64,000 bases of DNA from Elymus sibiricus (Eukaryota; Streptophyta; Magnoliopsida; Poales; Poaceae), in assembly GCA_039707655.1 (NCBI GenBank), contig CM077665.1:314402486-314466485 (forward strand), given 5' to 3'. Below, piece after piece: positions 45,277-56,126 of this stretch. The notes under the pieces are model-generated. The model saw only the letters and a program-made list of their open reading frames with translations. It was not told the DNA's origin and made no database searches. Each line of letters opens with the position of its first letter. Position 1 is the first letter of the stretch. Both the position numbers and the translations under genes were made by a program.

Positions 45277-45813
45277 TTGCATGTGTGTTTTCCAAATGTT
45301 TGTTTAATTAATTATGAGCATCTAAGTACTAGCACTTACTCCTACTAGTTTATAGAGAAAATTAGTATATAGAAATTTAAGTACGTTCATCGAGTGTCAA
45401 CCTTGTGTACCGTCACGACCGCCCAAGACTGATTTAATCAATTGCACATGTACAATTTTTCTGACGTGAGATCACCAATTTTCTCTGTTCTCGCACCCGA
45501 GTATTTTATGTGCTTCGTTTGTGTTTTGTGTTTCCCCCGCGTAAGGTTCGAGTTTCGTAGCGAAATTTTTAGTAGGCGTGATTTCAAAAGTTTTTCCTCC
45601 CACCCCATCCCACCCATCACATTTCAGTTGTATATCCCCACCCTTTCCCCCTCCCATCAGCTCAAACCGCCGCCGCCGCTACCACATCTACGTTCTGCCC
45701 CAGCCTCATCGATCTAGTCAGGTAACCCACCGATGTCCATCACCGCCTGACCTGATTTCTTAGATGGCGCCTGCGAAACACCCTCATGCCTCCGAATCCC
45801 CACCCCTACTCCC

Positions 45814-47989
45814 GTGCATCACCGTGTAAGACCAACCACATATCACGTGGAGGTCGAGGAGCTCATGACGGTGGATGACGTGGTGGCCGCTGTGCGTGTC
45901 GACCCGGAGGAACACCTCACCGCCGACGCCGCCGACTTGGTGCGGGCTCTGGCGGAGATGAAGTGCCCCAGCAACTACCCCTCAGGATTTACCAAGTATG
46001 AACTGTCCAGTTCAATTTTACCAATACCAGTTGCAATTGCTATGTTTTGTACGGTTGATGTGTTAAGCCTGTCGTAGTAAACTCGCCTAACCCATCTTAT
46101 CTATTTTCCCTACCTTTTTTCTAGACAGCTGGGTCATTCTCTGCTCTAGCAGCACCTGGCTTGCGATGTTTAACTATGTCAATTTCAATTTGACCAGTAC
46201 TAGTTTCATTGGCTATATTAGGTTGTCTATACTCTGTAGTTAACATGTCCCTTGTTTATTTCAGTAATGCACACTGTGATGTTCAAGTATGAACTGTCCA
46301 ATTCAATTTCACCATTACCCGTTAGAAACTTACAATGCCTATGCAAGGTTCTTGTTAAGCCTATTGTAGTGAACAATTATATCCATTTTTTACTCTGTCC
46401 CTTTGCTACTGTGCTACTCCTCGCAATGAAGATATCACTCGACATGCCCTCGTTTAATTAGCATTTGCTATTTTTGGTGGATGTTAACCCTATTGTAGTT
46501 AACATACCTTTCCATGTACTTACGCAAGGCCACAATGCCCGATGATGTTGTTTACCATTGAGGTTAGTCGCATCCCAATGTCTTATAGTATTTTACATCA
46601 TTTGTGTAATTGCAGTATAGCGTCTAACATTTACTTGTTGCTTGTAGGTACATATGTTAGCGGTATCAGTACTCGCTTTGACCCGCAGGAACTCCTCGTC
46701 GCCGACTTTGGGCGAGTTCTGGCCCAAATGAAGTGCCCAAGAAACTACCCCTTTGGATTTACCAAGTATGAACTGTACAATTCAAATTTACCAATACCAG
46801 TTGCAATGGCTACGTTTTGTATGGTTGGTGTTTTTATCTTGTAGTAGTAAACACGCCTAACCCGTCTTACCTATTTTCCCTACCTTTTTCTAGACAACTG
46901 AGCCATTCTCTGCTCTAGCAACACCTGACTTGCGATGTTTAACTCTGTCAATTTCAATTTCGCAAATACCAGTTTCAATGGCTATATTAGATTGTCTGTA
47001 GTTAACATGTGCCTTTCTTATTTCAGTAATGCACACTGTGATGTTCAAGTATGAACTGTCTAGTTTAATTTCACCAATACCAGTTACAACATTACAATTC
47101 CTATGCTAGGTTGCTGTTAAGCCTGTTGTAGTGAACAGTTATATCCATTTTTTACTCTATCCCTTTGCTACCGTGCTACTCTTCGCAATGAAGATATCAC
47201 CGGAGATACTGTCATTTAATTAACATTTGCTATTTTTTGTGGATGTTAACCCTGTTGAATTTAACATGCCTTTCTATGTACTTACGCAGGGCCACAATGC
47301 GTGACACTGTTGTTTACCGTCGAGGTTAGTCACATCCCAATGTCTTATAGTATTTTACATCATTTGTACAATTGCAGTTTAGCTTCTAACGTTGACTTGT
47401 TGCTTGTAGGTACATATGTCAGCGGTACTGATCCATGCTTCGACCCCCTTTGCATATGGGGGAATGAGATATCCATGAACAAGCGTCAAGTGAGGAAACT
47501 AAAAAAAATGTTAGGCATAAGAGATAGATGATTGGAAATAAACTCTTTATTTACACTTTATCCAAGACAACAGTGAACTTTAGGATGGAAGTAATCTGTT
47601 GCCTTGTTTTCCTTCCCACAACAAGTTATTGTATTAGACATGAATATCTGAAAGTTGTCTCTTTTCAGTGGTTTCCAAAGCAATTTACTCATGATTACCT
47701 TGCAAACTACATGACTAGAGTGGAGATAATGAAGGTTAAAGTATATAATTCATGCTACCATGATAATGGTCTAGGAGTCTTCCTAAAGATGGTGAAGGAT
47801 GGACGGGCGATCATCACAAGGGAGATAGAAGTATTTGCATCTTTAGCATGGAGGAGGGCACATTATGGACATTCCGCTTCTTCAACACCATCGATAACCA
47901 AGAAGATTTACTCACCGCCTCTAATACTATATATTGTGTTTCATCATATTTAATCTTCTGCCAAATTATGTAACTATCGAAAATATTGT
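45814..47989 (+). pseudogene. Decayed gene with tandemly duplicated exon-intron unit and B3-like end
   Basis: Coding-like blocks at about 45866-45995 (MTVDDVVAAVRVDPEE ... MKCPSNYPSGFTK), 46648-46765 (TYVSGI ... MKCPRNYPFGFTK) and 47410-47530 (TYVSGT ... MNKRQVRKLKKMLGI) are separated by non-coding spacers of about 640-650 bases. The spacers are clear copies of each other (about 45996-46647 and 46766-47409). Each spacer starts GTATGA and ends CTTGTAG, like an intron, although direct splicing of blocks 1 and 2 gives a stop. The last part has FPKQFTHDYLANY (about 47673-47711) and, in a shifted frame, MEEGTLWTFRFFN (about 47848-47886). These resemble the first and last strands of a B3 domain. 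I judge it a host gene fragment captured and decayed in a transposon. Confidence 0.4.
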
Positions 47990-48115
47990 ACCGAGCTTTT
48001 AATTTATGCATTTGCTGTTAAGCCATTGTAAATAGGCTATGTATTGATGGATGTGAAATATTTTAATTCCACATTTCATAATTCAAATTTTGATAATTCC
48101 AGTTCGAATAATAAA

Positions 48116-48780
48116 TTAACGAAAATAGCAACTATTAGGTAATAAATTACGATACCCATGGTTAGAAAGAACAAAGCGTGTGCGATGGAATAATATATTA
48201 CACACGATTGTTTGTAGAATAACATGTGTGATTATCAGCATTACAACACATGGTCGCATACTATATGCACGTGGGATTGTGTGCACTAACACACACATTT
48301 ACATACCATATGCGTGTGCGATTGGCGGTAACACACACATTTACATACCATAAAGCGTGCACGAAAAGAAGAAGGTTCACATATGAACCGCGCGCGTGTG
48401 TGTGTGTGATAGGAATTACTATCGCACACACTTATTACATGGACACGTTGGTGATAGTAGAGCCACCGCACACAGTTTTTAGTTCCTCACTATGTGTGAT
48501 AATGTACCCATAGCAAACATGTCATTAAATTAAATGTTTGTGATATCCATATTTTGCACATGAGCATATCTGCGTAGTCATCTCGGATGTGTGGTAGATC
48601 ACAAACGTAACATCAAGGTGTAACATGTGGGATAGTCCACGACTTTGCATACGATTACTTTAGGAAAATCGTCAGCATGCGCTCACCCCATCGCAGATGA
48701 TTTATTTGTGCCATGCCGGATGCCCCCGCCCTATCGCACACACATGGAATGCGACAACTTAAAACTACGTCGCGGAAAGG
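48116..48780. repeat. CACTA-type subterminal repeats
   Basis: Short motifs GTGTGCGAT, its complement and variants (CACACACATTTACATACCAT at about 48288 and 48331) recur on both strands up to the terminus. Such arrays are transposase binding regions in known CACTA elements. Confidence 0.6.
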
Positions 48781-48790
48781 GGCAAAAGCC

Positions 48791-48818
48791 GTTTTTATAG
48801 GACGTTACTATACCAGTG
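48791..48818 (-). repeat. Terminal sequence of the CACTA-like element
   Basis: On the minus strand the end starts CACTGGTATAGTAACG. Plant CACTA elements begin CACTA or CACTG. The flanking 3 bases are ATC; the partner duplication was not found. Confidence 0.55.
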
Positions 48819-49075
48819 ATCTATGAAATAATTTTATGTCACACATACGGGACGTTAATTCAAAGCTCTTCCATTGGTCCCCACAACAAATACAGAGGGT
48901 TGCAAGGCCTATGCCTCAACCCATACCTTACCGAACTACTCACACATGGAGATCAGATCGCATGAAGAAAACATTGAAGAACACATCTTGAAGATTGATT
49001 GATTGGTAATATGTCTTACAATGGTTGCTTTGTGTGATGCACGATTACAAGTATGAACTAGATGGTGTCGGCGTT
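48819..49075. other. Short unassigned stretch
   Basis: About 257 bases between the CACTA-like end and the LTR of H. I see no reading frame or repeat. The last five bases, GATGG, would be the target copy left of H. Confidence 0.5.
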
Positions 49076-49937
49076 CTGGGATCGGGGGTACCTAGATCTG
49101 CCTCCCAACGGCCCAATGCGTGGCCCACCTTGACGGCCTAGTACGGCCTGACAGCAAACCCCCCAAGACAAGACCCTCGCGAGGGCCCTGGCCTCACGAG
49201 GCGAACAACGCCAAGACCTCCAGAGGAGTGGCCTCCCCAGTCTGCCTCCCGAGGAGCGGAGATTTCTATGCAGGTACCCGGCCTCACGAGGCTGCGATGA
49301 CGTGAGCCATGACGACCAAGGCCAGGCAGGTGCCAGCGGGCGCAGAGGGGACAATTTCCTCTTTTGTGCTAAGGAGGCAAGGACGTACATGGGTTCCCAA
49401 GGGATCCCCCAAAGGTTTCCATTCAAGTGCAACAAGACCAAGACCACGAGCTCGGCATGACGAATGTCATCGCCGAGCCCACCTTTGCGTCACACCCAGA
49501 AGCTTTCCAGGCGAAGACCACTTTCCGTCAAGATAAGATGTACCTCTTGTCCCCTTTCAAAATTGGCCGTTGTGGGATCCCTTCCCACCTGTGCGATAAG
49601 GGAAGAGGACCAAGGCCACTATAAATAGGGACTAGCCTCTGCCGTAGAAGGGATCGACCCATCTTCACTTCTGAGCCCTCGCGAGGTTGCTCAACCACTG
49701 TACTAGTTCATCCCCAAACCTCCTCGTGAGGCCAATCCACCAAAAGCAGGAGTAGGGTTTTACACCGCAAGGTGGCCCGAACCTGGGTAAATCTCTGTGT
49801 CCATCTTCTTGTTCGCTCGCGCGTATTCTACGAGGCTTGGCAGCAGGGTGGCAAGCTTGAGGCTAGAACTGGTTGAGATCATCGCACACGCCCCAGAGTT
49901 CAAACCTTCTTGGGTCTGCGGAGCCCCGATTCTGACA
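49076..49937 (+). repeat. 5' LTR of H (862 bp, TatA class)
   Basis: Begins TGTCGGCGTTCTGGGATCGG and ends GAGCCCCGATTCTGACA, the inverse orientation of the LTRs of A. The promoter TATA box TATAAATA is at 49620-49627. Confidence 0.9.
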
Positions 49938-49962
49938 ATTGGCACGCTAGGTAGGGGCGTGT
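49938..49962 (+). promoter_or_regulatory. Primer binding site region of H
   Basis: ATTGGCACGCTAGGTAGGGG follows the LTR. It is the same site as in A and D with three substitutions. Confidence 0.6.
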
Positions 49963-50011
49963 CGAAGCTCCTTCTTCATCAGCCGCGCTCCGCCCTCGCC
50001 TCGTCATCCCC

Positions 50012-50632
50012 ATGGCAGATGCCGCTCCCTAGGCTTGGCAGCCCGTGGCCTATGGGAATGCCACGGGTTGCCCGGCCGAGCCCGCGGTCGCTTGTATCCT
50101 CGGCGGGTCGCAGGCGCCCGCGTCCTTTCGCCATGTCAAGCAGCTTCTCCGCCAGGCGGGCGCACCTCAGTTGTGGCCCGAGGCCCCGCAAAGTAGGGCG
50201 AGGCCGGAGACCGATATCACCTTCGACTCCAGGGACCATCCCAGGACGGCAGTCGCTGCTAGGGCGCTCCCCATGCTGTGCACGCCCACCATCAGTAATG
50301 TGGCCGTCATCAAGACCGTCATCGACGGGGGCGCCGGCCTCAACGTCCTTTCCGTGGAGGCCTTCTACATGCTCCAGGTGCCCTACGACCAGCTCGCGCC
50401 CACCAGACCCTTCTCAGGGGTGGTCAAAGCCTCCGCCACCCCCTTGGGGCAGGTGCGCCTCCCCGTCACTTTCGGCACTCGCGACAATTACCGCACCGAG
50501 CTGATCGACTTCGACGTGGCCCACATCGGCCTCCCGTACAACGCCATCCTAGGATATCTGGCCCTTGCCAAGTTCATGGCGGCGACGCACCCAGGCTACA
50601 ACATCATCAAGATGCCTGGTAGCAGCGGCATC
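50012..50632 (+). pseudogene. pol: Protease region of H, truncated by D
   Basis: ATG 50012 opens MADAAP, then TAG at 50030-50032 (CAG expected), and the same frame continues to 50632. It shows ILGGSQAPASFRHVK, the aspartic protease site VIDGGAGLNVLSVE near 50317-50358 and LPYNAILGYLALAKFMAATH. It aligns with the protease of B from its first codons. There is no gag. The frame is cut at the insertion of D. Confidence 0.85.
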
Positions 50633-51507
50633 TGTCGGCGTTCTGGGAACGGGGGTACCCAGACCTGCCTGCCTGCGGCCTAGGGCATGGCCCACCACGT
50701 CAGCCAAACACGGCCTGGCGCGACTCCGCTCGAGACAAGGCCCTCGCGAGGACCCCAGGCTCGCGAGGAAGAACGATACCAGGACCAGCAGGGGGTGGAC
50801 ATCCTCAGGCCTCCTCCGGAGCGGCGGAGATCTCTATGCGAAACCCGGCCTCAGGAGTCAAGGATGACGCAAGGAAGGACAGGCGGGCGCCAGCACACCA
50901 GGCGGTGCAGTTTCCCCTTTGGTGAAAAGGGAGCAGGGACATACGCGGGTTCCCAAAGGTTTCCATTCTGGTGCAACAATACCACGACCACGAGCCCCGC
51001 AGGGCGGATGCCATCGCCGAGCCCACCTCTGCATCATCGACAGCTACTTTGCAGGCGAAGACCACCTTTGGACAGGCGGAGATGTACTCCTGCCCCCCTT
51101 CGAATTTGGCCATTGTGGGATCCCTTCCCGCCATTGCGATAAGGGAAGAGGACCCGGGCCACCGCTATATATAGAGGCTAGGCTACACCGTAGAGGGACG
51201 ACGAAACCACAAGGCTAGCAGAAGGCCAAGAACACCACTGAAGCGCCCTCACGAGGCCTCTCACCACTGTACTAGTTCATCCGCCACACCTCCCCGAGAG
51301 GCAATGCACCAAAGCAGGAGTAGGGTATTACGCTTCGCAGCGGCCCGAACCTGGGTAAACCACCGTGTTCATCTTCTTCCTCGTCATCGTGCGAGTTCAC
51401 CGTCCTAACCACCGAGTAGCGAGCTAGGTAGGGCGAAGCTGCTGGGGATCTTCGCACATGCCCCTGTGTTCGAACCTTGAGGGTTTTGCGGAGCCCGAAA
51501 TCCGACA
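50633..51507 (+). repeat. 5' LTR of D (875 bp, TatB class)
   Basis: Begins TGTCGGCGTTCTGGGAACGG and ends GAGCCCGAAATCCGACA. The promoter TATA box TATATATA is at 51176-51183. Confidence 0.88.
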
Positions 51508-51533
51508 TTTGGCGCGCCAGGTAGGGGCGTGCC
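51508..51533 (+). promoter_or_regulatory. Primer binding site region of D
   Basis: TTTGGCGCGCCAGGTAGGGG immediately follows the LTR, exactly as in A. Confidence 0.65.
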
Positions 51534-51577
51534 AGAGTCTTCCTCAAGCCAAGCTCTTCTCCCGCCTCGCCACTCCG

Positions 51578-52181
51578 ATGTATGACGCCCGCCGAGCCCG
51601 CGCCGAGCGCCGAGCTACCCACGTTGCCCAGACGGCACCCGTGGGCCGCGCCGGCGCGCGCCGGTCCCCCTCACCTGTGGCCAACGCCGCCACGGGCCCG
51701 GATGCCCACGAACAACAAGACTCCTCCCAGCCGGTTACCGCACGGCGTGACTGCCACACCGCCACTCCGTCGATCGTTCAAGCTACCGGATCGTCCTCCC
51801 ACGTTCGGCCCGGGCCGGCGCGCGGATCGGGCGCGCTCGCCATGGCGAACGAGCTGCTCCGCTACCACCCCGCCCCCGACCGCTACGACGACTAGCTCCG
51901 GCGTATTGCGGAGCTCGTCAGTGCTGCCGGCGACGCTTCAGCGCTCTCCTACTCGTTTCGACCCCGGCCTTCCCTGGCAGACGACGTGGCCCACGATGCG
52001 CCACCACCTCCTCCGCAGCGCGGCGTCGACCCCGAGCCCAGGCATGAAGCGCGCCCGCGCGACCAGCCCCGCGAACCGTGGGCAAGGGCAAGAGATGAAG
52101 TAAGCTGCCAGGTGGTGCCCCGGCCACGCGTCGACGCACGTGCGCTGCCCGTGCTGCCGAACCAGCGACGCGACCGGGCAC
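51578..52181 (+). pseudogene. gag: Gag of D, N-terminal part
   Basis: ATG 51578 opens MYDARRARAERRATHVAQTA, an arginine-rich start shared with A. One TAG at 51893-51895 stands where A has Trp (DDW against GDW). The rest is open, Pro/Arg-rich and leads to the junction with G at 52181. The capsid core follows after G in the same frame (62984 on). Gag forms the particle that packages element RNA. Confidence 0.75.
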
Positions 52182-55100
52182 TGTAACACCGTGGTTTTCG
52201 CTCTTGTTTTTTTTTTCCTTTGCGGGATTCGACTCCCGTCCTTTTTCTCGGTGTTATTGGATTTCTTTCAGTCTTGGGTATATGAAGATGGTCATTCGGC
52301 AATGCCTTCCTATCCAACCAGAGATTCTCTCCAGTCCAACGTTGCCACCCAAGATCCTTGGCTCAGGGTTTTGCTGTCGAAACCCTACCTTCCGAGTTGT
52401 CGGAAGGGAAACCCTAATCCTTCCAGTTTCAAAGGAACCTCAATTTCCTTTGATATGTTGCCTCCCAAACTTTTCCCAGTGATCATCCTTTATCCATAAA
52501 CCCTGGATATGCAAAAATATTACCAAGCCATTTGCAATACTTTTCATTTATAATTAATTCCTTTTTCTGCCACTTAAAGGAAATAAATCCAGGAAAATAT
52601 CTATCCATCTCCAAAGTTCATGAAAACTTGTGGAGATATTCTTTGTCATCATCTTGAGCTCCCATAAAAATATTGGCCATAATTAAATAAGGAAAATTGC
52701 ATTTTCCTATTTAATGCCAATATGGCATTTTGGGCAGTTTCTAAAGGAACTACAATTTTGGTAGCCAGGAAAAATCCCAAATAATTTGTGGAGCTTCTCC
52801 TATCCATATCTTCACCATTTCCATCAAGAACCCAAGTTCCATAGTTCAAATTTTGAGCACAACATCAATTTGCAAATTCTGTCCAGTTGGGCAATTTGCA
52901 AAGGAAGTGCTTTATTCATTGATCTATTTGAGCTGAAACTTTTCATGGTGGTTAACATTGCTAAATCGCCCATGGAAACCAAAAATCAGCTCCATCCCTC
53001 TATCCATTCATCCACAGCAATTTTCCCAAGTTCCTGTCCATTTGAAAGCTCTGTGAAGGAAGTACCATGTAGGCATTTCCAAATGAGCTGAAACTTTTCC
53101 AGTATCTCCATATGTTCAAATCATCACCCTACACCAAATTTGAGCCAGATCTATCTAGCTATTCTTCCCCAGCATCCTCATTCCCATTTCTGGCCAGTTT
53201 GCAAGTTTGCAAAGGAAGTGCCATCTAGACTGATCCATTTGTGTTGAAAATTTGTAATCATGATCCCCCTAGTGAGTGATCAACCTATGCCAAGCATCAT
53301 GCCAAGAAGAGCACTGTGGTGGCCACACTACATGTCAAACACCTTACTGCTGGAAACTGTTTGACCTAGGTGCAGTCACACCAGAGCTTTCCCATGCCAT
53401 CCAGTTGCAGTAGTCGATCCAGGGAAGGGAGGAGAACACTCTAGACATGGTTTGGCCTCGCGTGCGGCGTGGCAACACCGTGTCCACGCGGTGACCATGT
53501 GCAGAGCATGCCAAATCAGTGCCCTGTACTCTGGACCCTTCGGGAGCCGTCTCCGGCAGGCCGTGGCTTGTCCAGGAGTGCCGGCGAGCCCTCCACCGTG
53601 CGTGTGAACCCTCTGGAGTCCTCTCCCCCTCGTCCCCTAGCTTCTGGACGGTTGTGCCGACGTCGAGGCACTGTTGGGACGTGGTACCGCGTGCCCTAAG
53701 GCTTCGGCCGCCGGCGAGCGCCGTCTAGAGCTCTCCCCCGAGCCTATTTAAGCACGCCCTCGCGCCCTCCCGGTCGCCAGCAACCTCCCTACCCTCTCAG
53801 TCGAGCTCGCCGAGCTCTCCCGTCCTCCCATGGCCGTGAGTCGCCGCCGATCCCCTCGGCCCTCTCTTGCTCATGGCCCTTCCCCTCCCGCTCCTCTGGT
53901 TCCTAGCCTCCCCCTGAGGTCTGCGCCGCCGCCTCCGTCCTCATCTCCGACGATGGAGCCTCGCCGACGCACCTCCTCTGCCGTCCGTCGGACGCCACGG
54001 CTCTGCTAGCAGCGAGCGCGCTGCGAGCCGCCCCTGGGCGAACCAGCGGCCACCCCGAGCGTGGCGTCGTCTCCCGATTCCTCCGGTGGCCGGAGCACCG
54101 CCGGGGACGGCCGGTTTCGCCAGGGCCGACGTCGGCTTCACCTCTGCCTCGCCCCCTCCTCTGTTTCTTATCGGGGGCGCAGCGGGAGGAAGGAGACGAG
54201 CAGGGCCAGGCGGGCCCCACTCCCCCAACCCCACCCGTCGGCCTCTAAGCGTTGACCAGTCATCGGGCCCACGCGTTAAGTGGAAGTGCCTTTTCGCAAA
54301 ATGCGTTTTCAGTTTTAGAAAGCGTACTCTGGCGCTTCTTCGGCTGAAAGTGCGCTTCCCCTGTTGAAAAGCGTACTTCCCAGAATACACTTTCTCTTTT
54401 AGCTCAGCCGCTGCCAAAATCTCTAATTTGTGGACGTTTGCCAGTTAGCAGTCAAAACGGACACCTTTCTGTTTGTTTTTCTGCTAACGAACAAACGTGC
54501 GTATCTTTTCAACCGAGACTTCAAATGAGGTGATTCGAACGCCCACGTCTTCAGTTCGGCGAGCCCGTTCCGATAGAATAATTTTCATAATGTTTACACA
54601 TTCTGAAAATGACCATTTTGCCCTTGCATCTAAACTGCCCTCTCCGAGAGAGAACGGTTTCCGGCGATTCCCTTCCGCGGACTCTCCACACTTCTTCCCT
54701 GAGTATTCTTTGACCCCAGGCAAGCCGACCATCTGATATATGCCCTAAAGCATTGCTCTGTGTTATTCTTGCATGTTTAATTAGTAATTATGCCTGTGAT
54801 AGAAATAGTTAAACCTCTGTTAGATTGCACTTACTGTTTACATTACTTGCATAGTTTGCTATGTAGTTTACTTAAGTGCATAGTTGTTGCCACTTCAACT
54901 TGTTGTGATATATAACCATACTTGCTAAGTGATGGCTAAAGCTAAACCTAGTCGGTTGATCTAGAGTCACCTGTCAGGGCTTATCCGTGCAGCCACATTT
55001 GCCGGTATGGGACGGCCTTGACTTGGTCTGATCGCGTGCTCTTTCACCGGTACCTCCAGACAGGGAAGGTTATGCGCGCGCGCTACCCTGGCCCGGTAGG

Positions 55101-56109
55101 CGGTGATAACCTTGTGAGCCCAGTTGAGTTTTGTGCCGGCGTCCCCGTTTGGGACAATTTAGTTTGGCCACGACGGTGGCAGGTGTCACGTGGTGACACA
55201 GGGGCCACCCAGGGCAGGACTCCGGGGGAGGATGAATGCCGGTGGTACGATGGGAGAGTCATGGGTCAGGCGGGATTCGTTGGAGCATCGCTGGTCCACC
55301 CGAATGGGATCACGAGGCCAGGTGCTCCATGGTTTGGGTAAAGTGCGCAACCTCTGCAGAGTGAAGAATCTATTCGAATAGCCGCATCCACGGTATTGGA
55401 CAGTCCGTCCAGGCCTCGCTAGGTGGTCAACCGTAACAATGATAATAATGATGGAAGAACTTGTCTTATGCCCTGAAGTACTCAGTGGATCATGGATGTT
55501 CTGAGGGTTGTAAGGCAACCCAGAAGAGAGTAAGCTGGATCTGGTTAAGGTTTAGATTGGATCCTGAGATTATTCAGAGTATGGATTATTTACCTGATAT
55601 GCTTTACTTTACTGCATTTTACTTTAGTGGCTATCTTGCTAGATAAACCTGTTATGACTTGATAATTGATATTGCTAGCTAGTGATGCTATGCCATGTGA
55701 ATTAATGTTGCTCTAATAATAAATGCATGCTTGAATGCCATGGATTGCTTTGCTTGGTGTATATGTTAGTTGGTTTGCTTGCGAGTACATTCAAAAGTAC
55801 TCAGCGGCCTTTAACATGGCCATGTTCACATAAGGATCTGTCGTCCGTCGTCGAGGAGCCGGAGCGTTCGCGGGTTAGGAGAGTAACCCAGTCAGATCCC
55901 TGTGGATTGGAGCCGCACCAAGACCCTGCTGCCTTAGATAGAGCTTTTCCGCTGCCATCACTCTTGTAATATTGTAAGACTGATATATTCATTAATAGAA
56001 ATGCCTGTGTTCATGATACTTGTTGTAAACGCGCATGCCAGAGTGATTTCCTGGGCTGGTATGCGTGGCGACCGTCTGGCTACAGTGGTAATCAGGCGGG
56101 GGCGCCACA
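52182..56109 (+). repeat. 5' LTR of G (3928 bp)
   Basis: Begins TGTAACACCGTGGTTTTCGC and ends GGGGGCGCCACA. The GC-rich centre has a TATA-like box TATTTAAG at 53745-53752. Open frames at 53470-54420 occur in both LTRs with different ends and are not considered genes. It keeps about 54 bases near 54536-54589 missing in the 3' copy. Confidence 0.88.
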
Positions 56110-56114
56110 ACGGA

Positions 56115-56126
56115 TGGTATCAGAGC
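56115..56126 (+). promoter_or_regulatory. Primer binding site of G (initiator Met tRNA)
   Basis: TGGTATCAGAGC, exact 12-base complement of the initiator Met tRNA 3' end, five bases after the LTR. Confidence 0.92.

Larger units (their letters stand above)
44097..48818 (-). mobile_element. CACTA-like DNA transposon, right terminus and captured sequences
   Basis: The right end reads on the minus strand CACTGGTATAGTAACGTCCT, and the 600 bases inside it are packed with GTGTGCGAT-type subterminal repeats on both strands. This is the usual look of Triticeae CACTA termini. I see no matching left terminus up to 44097, so the left limit is only the end of the flanking LTR fragment and the element may be truncated. 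No transposase (TPase or ORF2) was recognised. Inside are decayed gene-like pieces (44759-45276 and 45814-47989). Confidence 0.5.
49076..50632 (+). mobile_element. Element H: Tat-like element without gag, 5' part
   Basis: A plus-oriented TatA LTR (49076-49937), primer site and protease frame follow one another. H is broken at 50632 by element D and does not resume inside the window. Its order LTR, primer site, MADA leader, protease matches element B although the LTR class is different. Confidence 0.85.
50633..52181 (+). mobile_element. Element D: Tat-like element with gag, 5' part
   Basis: A plus-oriented TatB LTR is followed by primer site and gag. D is interrupted by G at 52181 and continues at 62984 to the window end. 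Its left target copy is GCATC (50628-50632); the right one lies outside. Confidence 0.85.

Noticed and set aside
53469..54417. GC-rich ORFs in the LTRs of G (also 60289-61337)
   Set aside because: Present in both LTRs with inconsistent frames, Pro/Arg/Ser-rich, no known motif; taken as LTR promoter and leader sequence.
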